A DNA stretch of 6,530 bases from Candidatus Benthicola azotiphorus (GTDB lineage: Bacteria; Gemmatimonadota; Gemmatimonadetes; Palauibacterales; Palauibacteraceae). Below, one piece after another: positions 1 to 6,210 of the stretch. The translations under genes and the position numbers were made by a program. Within the stretch, counting starts at the first letter, position 1. Each line of letters starts with the position of its first letter. The notes under the pieces were generated by a model. The model saw nothing but the letters and a program-made list of their open reading frames with translations, did no database searches and was not told where the DNA came from. The stretch is taken from the NCBI GenBank assembly GCA_947581745.1, contig CANPVW010000170.1, positions 1-6,530 on the forward strand, in the 5' to 3' direction.

Positions 1-32
1 ATTCGAGGCTTACGAGAGGACAGACGATAAAC

Positions 33-1061
33 GTGGAACGCGGTAGACGACCACATACGTCGGGGGCGCCGCGCTGGATCGGTCCGCTCCTGGCTCTGGC
101 GGCGCTTGCGCTGGGAGCGTGCGGCGGGCCGTTTCCGCAGTCGGCGCTCGATCCCGCATCGGATTTCGCCTGGAAGCTGCAGGACCTCTTCGAGGGGATC
201 TTCTTCTGGGCGGTGATCGTGTTCGTGCTGGTCGAGGGCGCACTCATCGTCGCCATCTTCCGCTTCCGTGAGCGGCCGGGCGGTGCGGCTCCCAGAGCGA
301 CGCATGGAAACACGCTGCTCGAGATCTCGTGGACGCTGGCGCCCGCCGTTGTTCTCGTGCTGATCGCGATTCCGACCATCAGGACGATCTGGGATGTGGA
401 CCAGCCGGCGCGGGGAGAGTCCCTCGTGGTGGAAGCGATCGGACACCAGTGGTGGTGGGAGTTCCGATATCCCGACCTGGGTGTCGTCACCGCCAACGAA
501 ATGCACATTCCGGTCGGCACGCAGATCGATGTGAGGCTGACGTCGGCGGACGTCATTCACAGCTTCTGGTTTCCGCGGCTCGGTGGCAAGCGCGACGCGA
601 TACCGGGGCATGAGAACCAGATATGGTTCACGGCGGACTCGGCGGGCCTGTATCTCGGCCAGTGCGCCGAGTTCTGTGGCCTGTCGCACGCCCTGATGAA
701 GATGCAGCTGGTCGCCGAAGCGCCCGAGGCCTTCCAGGCGTGGGTGGACCGTCAGAAGTCGGATGCCCTGGCCGCGGACTCCGTCATCGCGGCTGAGGGC
801 AGCCAGGCGTTCATGCGAGGTGGTTGCATCGCGTGCCACAAGGTCCGTGGCACCGTCGCACAGGGGGTAATCGGCCCTGACCTGACCCACGTGGGCAGCC
901 GACGCCGCATCGCAGCGGGAATCCTCGACAACACGCCTGAGAACCTGGAGCGCTGGATCCGGAATCCACAGGCCGTGAAGCCTGGAGCCTTGATGGTGGT
1001 ACCGGAGCTGGACGATGAGACGGTGCGCCGCATCGTTGCATATCTGCAGAGCCTGAAGTAG
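33..1061 (+). CDS. coxB: Cytochrome c oxidase subunit II with fused cytochrome c domain (caa3-type), lipoprotein
   Basis: This 342-residue subunit accepts electrons and passes them through CuA to subunit I. The N-terminus has a basic stretch, a hydrophobic segment (about 15-29) and a lipobox LGAC, so Cys30 is probably lipidated. Two membrane helices follow (about 56-78 and 95-119); Glu97 probably matches the K-channel entrance Glu. The aromatic WWWEF patch is at 140-144. CuA ligands are complete: His176, Cys211, Glu213, Cys215, His219 and Met222. A C-terminal class I cytochrome c domain (about 252-342) has CIACH at 265-269, and Met321 is the likely axial ligand. The fusion defines a caa3 enzyme. 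The start is GTG with GAGAGGA at 14-20, a rather long spacing. The frame stays open to base 1, but I see no other usual start codon. A TAA at 28-30 in another frame could end an upstream gene. Confidence 0.96.
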   Translation: MERGRRPHTSGAPRWIGPLLALAALALGACGGPFPQSALDPASDFAWKLQDLFEGIFFWAVIVFVLVEGALIVAIFRFRERPGGAAPRATHGNTLLEISWTLAPAVVLVLIAIPTIRTIWDVDQPARGESLVVEAIGHQWWWEFRYPDLGVVTANEMHIPVGTQIDVRLTSADVIHSFWFPRLGGKRDAIPGHENQIWFTADSAGLYLGQCAEFCGLSHALMKMQLVAEAPEAFQAWVDRQKSDALAADSVIAAEGSQAFMRGGCIACHKVRGTVAQGVIGPDLTHVGSRRRIAAGILDNTPENLERWIRNPQAVKPGALMVVPELDDETVRRIVAYLQSLK

Positions 1062-1100
1062 CTACGGGCGGGCTCTCCGCAGCGCAATCACGAGAAGCAC

Positions 1101-1104
1101 GGAG
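1101..1104 (+). promoter_or_regulatory. Ribosome binding site of coxA
   Basis: GGAG lies five bases before the ATG at 1110. The rest of the 48-base gap after coxB holds nothing else I recognise, which supports translation of coxA from the same mRNA as coxB. Confidence 0.6.
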
Positions 1105-1109
1105 AATAA

Positions 1110-2948
1110 ATGGCAGTCACTGGAGCCGTCGGCGCTGAAACCCCCGGGGTGGGGGCGCAGGATCACGGTGGCACGTACTCGGGCGGTATCTGGAGCTGGC
1201 TGACGACGGTCGATCACAAGCGCATCGGCGTCATGTACGGCGTGAGCGCGTTTCTGTTCTTCCTCGTGGGAGGTATCGAGGCACTGCTCATCCGGCTGCA
1301 GCTGGGGACTCCCGAGAATACGTTGATCAACCCTGACCTGTACAACCAGCTGTTCACCATGCACGGAACCACGATGGTGTTTCTCGCCATCATGCCGCTG
1401 AGCGCCGCCTTCTTCAATTTCATCGTACCGTTGCAGATCGGCGCGCGTGACGTTGCCTTCCCGCGGCTGAACGCGTTCAGTTTCTGGGTGTTCTTCCTCG
1501 GCGCCCTGTTCATGAACTCGAGCTTCCTGTTCGGGGGAGCGCCGGACGCAGGCTGGTTCGGCTACGCCAACCTGACCTCGACTCAGTACTCGCCGGGCAT
1601 GAGGGTGGATTTCTGGGTTCTCGGCCTGCTCGTGCTGGGAGTGTCGTCGATCGCGGCCGCCTTGAACTTCATCGTGACGATCATCAACCTGCGGTGCGAG
1701 GGCATGCACTTCATGCGCATGCCGCTCTTCACCTGGATGACGCTGATCACGTCGTTTCTCCTCGTGATGGCCTTTCCGGCGATCACGGTGGGACTCGTGC
1801 TGCTCATGTTCGATCGCATGTTCGGCACGCAGTTCTTCAACCCGCTCGCGGGCGGTGATGTCCTGTTGTGGCAGCATCTGTTCTGGATCTTCGGACACCC
1901 CGAGGTCTACATCCTGCTCCTGCCGGGACTCGGAATGGTCTCGGAGATCATTCCGGTGTTTTCCAGGAAGCCTCTCTTCGGGTATGCATTTGTCGTCTAC
2001 TCGGGCGTTCTGATCGCGTTCCTCGGCTTCGGCGTATGGGCGCACCACATGTTCGCGGTCGGGCTCGGCCCGGTGGCCAACACCGTCTTCGCGGCGGCGA
2101 CGATGCTGATCGCGATTCCGACCGGAGTGAAGATATTCAACTGGATTGCGACGCTGTGGGGTGGCAGCCTGCGGCTGAAGACTCCGCTCTATTTCTGCCT
2201 GGGCTTCATCGCGATGTTCATTATCGGCGGGCTGAGCGGCGTGATGCACGCCTCGGCGGCCGCCGACCTGCAGCAGACGGACACGTACTTCATCGTCGCT
2301 CACATTCACTACGTGCTGTTCGGCGGCGTGATGTTCGCCCTGTTCGCCGGAATGTACTACTGGATCCCGAAGGTGACCGGTCGCATGCTGAGCGATCGCC
2401 TGGGCAAGATCCACTTCTGGATCATGCTCGTTTCGTTCAATCTGACCTTCTTCCCGCAGCACTTTCTCGGCCTGCACGGGATGCCCAGGCGGACGTTCAC
2501 CTACGAATCCGGGCTCGGGTTCGAGGCGATGAACCTCATGTCGACTGTCGGAGCTCTGCTGCTGGGGAGTTCCATGCTGATCTTCATCTGGAACGTTCTC
2601 CAGATGCTGCGAAAGGGCCCGCCCACGGGTGCCGATCCGTGGGGCGGCAGCACGCTGGAGTGGTCGATCGCCTCGCCGCCGCCGCACTACAATTTCAAGG
2701 TTCTCCCGAAGGTTTACGGGCGTGATCCGCTGTGGGCGGCTGACACTTCGGATTCGAGGCCAGGCGACGACGTCGAAGCTCCCGAGCCGCACATGCCGGG
2801 GCCGTCGGCCTTTCCTCTCACCACGGCCATCGGGATCGTCGTGATGGCAGCGGGTGGACTGACGACGACCCTGCCGGTGCTGTTCGTGGGAGTGGCGGTG
2901 GTCCTGTTCGGCGTATACGGCTGGGCCTTCCAGCCCCTCGAGCACTAG
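1110..2948 (+). CDS. coxA: Cytochrome c oxidase subunit I (A1-type heme-copper oxidase)
   Basis: This 612-residue catalytic subunit reduces O2 to water and pumps protons in the cytoplasmic membrane. Ligands, placed by the family pattern: heme a at His85 (MHGTTM) and His400, heme a3 at His398 (AHIHY), CuB at His263 (GHPEVY), His312 and His313 (AHHM). Tyr267 is the Tyr that cross-links to the CuB His. Asp114 and Glu265 mark the D channel and Lys341 (TGVKIFNW) the K channel, which places it in the A1 class. Arg460-Arg461 (GMPRR) match the heme propionate arginines. After the 12-helix core, residues about 568-606 are hydrophobic and probably add two helices, as in Bacillus CtaD. At the usual HDTY motif the sequence is TDTY (Thr390), so one Mg/Mn ligand is missing, while Asp391 is kept. 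The HHMFAVGLGPxAN stretch resembles Bacillus caa3 rather than mitochondrial oxidases. No frameshift or truncation is seen. Confidence 0.98.
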   Translation: MAVTGAVGAETPGVGAQDHGGTYSGGIWSWLTTVDHKRIGVMYGVSAFLFFLVGGIEALLIRLQLGTPENTLINPDLYNQLFTMHGTTMVFLAIMPLSAAFFNFIVPLQIGARDVAFPRLNAFSFWVFFLGALFMNSSFLFGGAPDAGWFGYANLTSTQYSPGMRVDFWVLGLLVLGVSSIAAALNFIVTIINLRCEGMHFMRMPLFTWMTLITSFLLVMAFPAITVGLVLLMFDRMFGTQFFNPLAGGDVLLWQHLFWIFGHPEVYILLLPGLGMVSEIIPVFSRKPLFGYAFVVYSGVLIAFLGFGVWAHHMFAVGLGPVANTVFAAATMLIAIPTGVKIFNWIATLWGGSLRLKTPLYFCLGFIAMFIIGGLSGVMHASAAADLQQTDTYFIVAHIHYVLFGGVMFALFAGMYYWIPKVTGRMLSDRLGKIHFWIMLVSFNLTFFPQHFLGLHGMPRRTFTYESGLGFEAMNLMSTVGALLLGSSMLIFIWNVLQMLRKGPPTGADPWGGSTLEWSIASPPPHYNFKVLPKVYGRDPLWAADTSDSRPGDDVEAPEPHMPGPSAFPLTTAIGIVVMAAGGLTTTLPVLFVGVAVVLFGVYGWAFQPLEH

Positions 2949-2950
2949 AG

Positions 2951-2958
2951 AAGAGGAG
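2951..2958 (+). promoter_or_regulatory. Ribosome binding site that sets the coxC start
   Basis: AAGAGGAG ends at base 2958. The in-frame GTG at 2958 would overlap this site and could not be served by it. The next in-frame GTG, at 2964, is five bases downstream, an ideal spacing. I therefore prefer 2964 as the start of coxC. Confidence 0.7.
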
Positions 2959-2963
2959 TGGGC

Positions 2964-3557
2964 GTGAGTCAGACGGACGTGGCGACCCTGGAGGTGCATT
3001 CGGCGACCGGGCTTCCGAGCCGGAAGATCCTGATGTGGGCCTTCATCGGTTCCGAGTGCATGCTCTTCGGCTCATTGATCATCACCTATCTGGTCTATCG
3101 GGGAAAGAGCATCGTGGGGCCGTACCCCGAGGAGCTCCTGAACATCCCGTTCATAACGGTCACCACGTTCGTGCTCCTGATGAGCAGCCTGATGATGGTC
3201 CTCGCACTTTCGGCGGTGCAGCGCGGAGACATGAAGTGGGGCAAGGTGTGGCTCCTGATGACCGCGGTGTTCGGCATGGTGTTTCTGGGAGGGCAGGTCT
3301 ACGAGTTCACGCACTTCGTGCACGAGGGCCTGACCTTGCAGACGAACCTGTTCGGCGGGAGCTTCTTCCTGCTGACGGGCACGCACGGTGCGCACGTCAC
3401 CGTCGGAGTCATCTGGTTACTGAGCCTGTTCTTCATGGGCGTGCGTGGCCGGCTGACGCAGGCCAGCGCGGAGACCGTAGAGATCGCGGGTCTCTACTGG
3501 CACTTCGTGGACGTGGTGTGGATCGTGCTGTTCACCCTCATATACCTGCTGAGCTGA
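2964..3557 (+). CDS. coxC: Cytochrome c oxidase subunit III (short, five-helix form)
   Basis: This 197-residue membrane subunit packs against subunit I and supports stable turnover and proton uptake. Numbered from the GTG at 2964, five hydrophobic segments lie at about 22-45, 60-82, 92-113, 131-158 and 174-197. This matches the usual short bacterial form, which lacks the first two helices of the seven-helix type. Recognisable motifs are GSECMLFGS, where Glu31 corresponds to the conserved carboxylate (bovine Glu90), GTHGAHVTVG in the fourth helix, and YWHFVDVVWI at the start of the last helix. The longer reading from GTG 2958 would add two residues but collides with the ribosome binding site. 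It follows coxA by 15 bases and precedes coxD by 16. Glycerol-uptake and quinol-oxidase relatives (CyoC) share the fold, but the neighbouring CuA subunit fixes it as a cytochrome c oxidase subunit. Confidence 0.95.
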   Translation: MSQTDVATLEVHSATGLPSRKILMWAFIGSECMLFGSLIITYLVYRGKSIVGPYPEELLNIPFITVTTFVLLMSSLMMVLALSAVQRGDMKWGKVWLLMTAVFGMVFLGGQVYEFTHFVHEGLTLQTNLFGGSFFLLTGTHGAHVTVGVIWLLSLFFMGVRGRLTQASAETVEIAGLYWHFVDVVWIVLFTLIYLLS

Positions 3558-3573
3558 GAAGGAGCAGGCGCGA

Positions 3574-3879
3574 ATGGCGCAGAGCAACGAACACGTCCAG
3601 CACGCACACCCGAGCAACGGTACGTATGTCCTGGTCGCTGCGGTCCTCGGGGTGCTCACGGCTGTCGAGGTGGCGGTGTTCTACCTCGAAGCCGTCCGAC
3701 CGGTGCTCGTGCCGCTCCTCCTCACGCTTTCTGCTGCGAAGTTCACGATGGTCGTCGGCTTCTTCATGCATCTGCGGTTCGATTCGAAGCTGTATCGGGC
3801 TCTGTTCGTCGGCCCGCTGGTCGTGGCGATTGCGGTCATGATCGCCATGCTGTTCATCAACGGCGTCTTCCGGCTGTGA
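3574..3879 (+). CDS. coxD: Cytochrome c oxidase subunit IV (prokaryotic COX4/CtaF-like small membrane subunit)
   Basis: This 101-residue protein has three hydrophobic segments (about 17-38, 42-64 and 74-97). The second ends in KFTMVVGFFMHLRFD, the most typical motif of the prokaryotic subunit IV family (CtaF/CyoD superfamily). The role is accessory: it stabilises the oxidase, probably around the CuB region of subunit I, as proposed for CyoD. The start ATG has a strong AGAAGGAG at 3557-3564 that begins on the last base of the coxC stop codon, so translation is coupled closely to coxC. The short N-terminal tail carries three histidines (7, 10 and 12); whether they bind anything is unknown. Gene symbols for this subunit vary (coxD, ctaF); the assignment rests on size, helices, motif and last position in the operon. 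Confidence 0.9.
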   Translation: MAQSNEHVQHAHPSNGTYVLVAAVLGVLTAVEVAVFYLEAVRPVLVPLLLTLSAAKFTMVVGFFMHLRFDSKLYRALFVGPLVVAIAVMIAMLFINGVFRL

Positions 3880-3884
3880 GAACA

Positions 3885-3914
3885 GCGGCGCAGGCCTGAT
3901 CGGCAGGTCGCCGC
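3885..3914 (+). terminator. GC-rich hairpin after coxD, possible terminator or mRNA 3' end stabiliser
   Basis: GCGGCG at 3885-3890 pairs perfectly with CGCCGC at 3909-3914. Inside it, CCTG (3895-3898) pairs with CAGG (3904-3907) around a five-base loop, with bulged bases between the two stems. It starts six bases after the coxD stop. No T-run follows (the next bases are ACGACTATCC), so it is not a standard intrinsic terminator. It may still pause or protect the oxidase mRNA, or be chance in GC-rich DNA. Confidence 0.35.
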
Positions 3915-3982
3915 ACGACTATCCTCTCCCGATGCCTGATTCTGAGTTCCACCCGATTCGCCGATTGCCCAGGCGTCAACGA

Positions 3983-4005
3983 CCCGGGCTCCGGTCCGGG
4001 GGGGG
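3983..4005 (+). promoter_or_regulatory. Small hairpin merging into an eight-G tract at the ATPase ribosome binding position
   Basis: CCCGG (3983-3987) can pair with CCGGG (3996-4000), with an extra G-T pair inside. Its 3' arm is part of a run of eight G (3998-4005) that ends six bases before the ATG at 4012. No AGGAGG-like site is present, so the G run is the only candidate ribosome binding site and would be partly hidden by the hairpin. Its function is inferred, not shown. Confidence 0.3.
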
Positions 4006-4011
4006 CATGCG

Positions 4012-6210
4012 ATGAATGGCGCCAGACACAGAAAGCTGGTCGAGTTCCGGGTCGACGACATGGACTGCGCGAGTTGCCTCGACACGATCCGGCGCGGGCT
4101 CAGCAAGCGGCCCGGAGTCGAGACGGTCGAAGGCAGCCCTGTGTCGCGCCGCCTGGAGGTCTCGTTCGACCCGGAGGTGGTGGACGAGGAGACGATCAGG
4201 CGGGAGGTCGGAGACCTCGGCTATACTGTTCTCATCCCGGCCGCTGAGCCTGGGCAGGGAATAGGCGTCTGGCGCAGTCCTCGCGCCTATCGCACCTACA
4301 TCGCGGGCGCTCTCTTCTTCGCCGGCCTCGCCCTGCGAGTGTTGCTTCACGGGTCGATCGTGGATTCGCACGGGGGGCCTTCCTGGCCGGCGGCTGAGGA
4401 CCTCCTGTTCGTCGGTGCCGCAATCGTCGGAGCTGCGAACTTCCTCCCTCGGGCAATCGGCGCCATCCGGGGCCGAGTGCTCGATATGCACGTGCTCATG
4501 CTCCTCGCGGTGATCGGTGCGGCTGCGATCGGGGAGTACATGGAAGCCGCGGCCATCGCCTTCCTCTTCTCGGTCGCCGAGCTCCTGGAGGGATTCGCGT
4601 CAGAGCGTGCCGAAGCATCCGTCAGGTCGCTGATGGAGCTGTCCCCCGAAGTCGCGCGGGTCCGGAGGGATGGACGAGAAGTCACGATTCGGTCTGCCGA
4701 TGTGACGGCCGGGGACGAAGTCGTCGTTCGTCCGGGCGAGAGGATCCCGGCCGACGGGCAGATCGTGGACGGCCACTCCGCCGTGGATGAGTCTCCGATC
4801 ACGGGCGAGGCGATGCCGGTCGAGAAGGGTCTGGGGGACGGTGTGTACGCGGGTTCGATCCTGCACGAGGGTTTCCTGGTGGTTCGCAGCGAGGGCGACG
4901 CCGGCGACACGACTCTGGCGAGGATGATCCGGCTGATCGAGGAAGCCGAGCGGCGGCGCTCTCCGAGTGAGCGGTTCGTCGAGCGATTCGCACGCTACTA
5001 CACGCCGGCCGTGACCATCGGAGCCGTGCTGGTGGTCGCCGTTCCAGTCTTCCTGTTCGGACAGCCCTTCGCGATGTGGCTGCTCCGCGGGTTGACCCTG
5101 CTGGTCATCGCGTGTCCGTGCGCACTGGTGATCTCTACGCCCGTGTCGGTGGTGAGCGCCATCACGGCGGCGGCCCGGCACGGCGTTCTGATCAAAGGTG
5201 GGGCCAGTCTGGAGCGAATGGCGGACGTCAGGGTCGTGGCGTTCGACAAGACGGGCACCCTGACCCACGGACGGGCCGAGGTGACGGATGTAATCACGGT
5301 CGCGGATCTCGATCGCCAGACGGTTCTCGCGATAGCCTCGGCAGTGGAAGCGCGTTCCGAGCATCCGATCGCCCGGGCCATCGTGAGGGCTGCAAACGGC
5401 GCGGGCGACGATCTGGAAGTCACGGACTTCGAGTCGTTCCCGGGACGGGGCGCGAGAGCGAGAGTCGGACCGGCCGTGTACACAGTCGGCCGACCGAGTC
5501 TGGTCGATATGGATTCGGACCCGCAGCTCGCGACTCTCGCTGCCGAGGGCAAGACACCCGTGGTCGTGCTGCGGACTCCGGATGGGGGAGACATGTCCGT
5601 CGTAGCGATTCTCGGCCTCACCGACCCGGTTCGTCCAGTGGTCCCGGGAGTGATCCGGGAGCTGAGGGACCTGGGCATCCAGCGGATCGTGGTACTCAGC
5701 GGTGACCTTCGTCAGGCGGCCGAAGAGGCGGGAAGGGTAGCTGGAGTGGACGACGTGTGGTCGAGACTCGAGCCAGCCGCTAAGGTCGAGGCCGTAGAGC
5801 GCCTGGAAGCCGAGACGGGGTGCACGGCCATGGTGGGAGACGGGGTCAACGACGCCCCGGCTCTGGCCGCCGCCTCAGTGGGGATCGCCATGGGCGCGGC
5901 GGCGTCCGATGCCGCACTCGAGACGGCCGACATCGCTGTGATGGGAGACGACCTGGCCCGGCTGCCCTACCTGTACCGTCTGGCCAGGCGGAGCCGCCGG
6001 GTGATACGACAGAACATCCTCGCGGCCCTCGCTGTGAAGGTCATCCTGGCCATCGGGGTGCCGCTCGGTTGGGTGTCCCTGATCGTGGCCGTTCTCGTGG
6101 GTGACATGGGGGCCTCCCTGGTGGTGACCGTGAACGCGCTCCGCCTGGCCCGCGTCCGGGAGCAGGCTAGCGAGGGGTGGCCGACGAGAGAGCGAACAGG
6201 AACAGGTTGA
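4012..6210 (+). CDS. zntA: P1B-2 heavy-metal ATPase, Zn2+/Cd2+/Pb2+ exporter (ZntA/CadA type)
   Basis: This 732-residue membrane pump uses ATP to export divalent soft metals. An N-terminal HMA domain (about 8-76) carries DCASC (Asp18, Cys19, Cys22), the acidic DCxxC form known from ZntA, not the GMTCxxC of copper pumps. Helices lie at about 94-113, 126-147, 155-190 (two), 329-350, 355-380, 668-687 and 688-708. Other motifs in order: TGE 264-266 (actuator), CPC 368-370, DKTGT with phosphorylated Asp412, SEHPIA with His451 and GDGVNDAP at 609-616. The last helices read N668-(7)-K676 and D698-x-G-(7)-N708, the P1B-2 signature; the copper YN and MxxSS signatures are absent. The gap K676 to D698 is 21 residues, one more than the 20 I recall as usual. 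The ATG is the first start after an in-frame stop at 3943; its ribosome site is weak. No metal regulator is in view. The last 15 or so residues lie outside the pump core and are encoded in the overlap with the opposite gene. Confidence 0.94.
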   Translation: MNGARHRKLVEFRVDDMDCASCLDTIRRGLSKRPGVETVEGSPVSRRLEVSFDPEVVDEETIRREVGDLGYTVLIPAAEPGQGIGVWRSPRAYRTYIAGALFFAGLALRVLLHGSIVDSHGGPSWPAAEDLLFVGAAIVGAANFLPRAIGAIRGRVLDMHVLMLLAVIGAAAIGEYMEAAAIAFLFSVAELLEGFASERAEASVRSLMELSPEVARVRRDGREVTIRSADVTAGDEVVVRPGERIPADGQIVDGHSAVDESPITGEAMPVEKGLGDGVYAGSILHEGFLVVRSEGDAGDTTLARMIRLIEEAERRRSPSERFVERFARYYTPAVTIGAVLVVAVPVFLFGQPFAMWLLRGLTLLVIACPCALVISTPVSVVSAITAAARHGVLIKGGASLERMADVRVVAFDKTGTLTHGRAEVTDVITVADLDRQTVLAIASAVEARSEHPIARAIVRAANGAGDDLEVTDFESFPGRGARARVGPAVYTVGRPSLVDMDSDPQLATLAAEGKTPVVVLRTPDGGDMSVVAILGLTDPVRPVVPGVIRELRDLGIQRIVVLSGDLRQAAEEAGRVAGVDDVWSRLEPAAKVEAVERLEAETGCTAMVGDGVNDAPALAAASVGIAMGAAASDAALETADIAVMGDDLARLPYLYRLARRSRRVIRQNILAALAVKVILAIGVPLGWVSLIVAVLVGDMGASLVVTVNALRLARVREQASEGWPTRERTGTG

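Larger units (their letters stand above)
3880..4011. other. Intergenic gap between the oxidase operon and the metal ATPase gene
   Basis: These 132 bases contain the hairpin at 3885-3914 and the hairpin plus G-tract at 3983-4005. CCGATTCG/CCGATTGC is a near-repeat at 3953-3968. I see no small gene, no long-spacer MerR/ZntR-type promoter with a dyad and no AT-rich ArsR/SmtB dyad. Whether the ATPase has its own promoter here or is read through from coxD cannot be decided by eye. Confidence 0.6.

Noticed and set aside
1..30. Tail of an upstream gene ending with TAA at 28-30, two bases before coxB
   Set aside because: Only nine codons are visible, with no recognisable protein motif. It would fit an operon continuing upstream but cannot be supported from this window.
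1868..2725. A 285-residue plus-strand frame inside coxA
   Set aside because: It is an out-of-frame reading of conserved coxA sequence, with arginine-rich low-complexity composition and no recognisable motif.
1062..2999. A 645-residue open frame on the minus strand covering all of coxA
   Set aside because: It is rich in His, Arg, Glu and Gln, with no domain, hydrophobic core or ribosome site that I recognise. It exactly mirrors a strongly conserved gene; long antisense frames of this kind are a common effect of GC-rich codon bias.
3897..3925. Possible promoter for zntA (TATCCT at 3920-3925 as a -10 box)
   Set aside because: No acceptable -35 box lies at the right distance (TGATCG only), and no metal-regulator dyad overlaps it. 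It is too weak to report as a promoter.
3953..3968. Near-direct repeat CCGATTCG/CCGATTGC as a regulator site
   Set aside because: Only two short imperfect copies are present, with no dyad and no match to a metal-sensor operator that I know. It is probably chance.
4072..4090. Copper-pump reading of the ATPase because of its HMA domain and CPC motif
   Set aside because: HMA and CPC occur in both copper and zinc types. The DCxxC form and the Lys and DxG signatures of the last helices favour Zn/Cd/Pb.
4600..5678. Long minus-strand frames across the ATPase gene
   Set aside because: They are shadows of the conserved P-type ATPase frame; the translations are rich in Ser, Thr, Arg and His and show no family motif.
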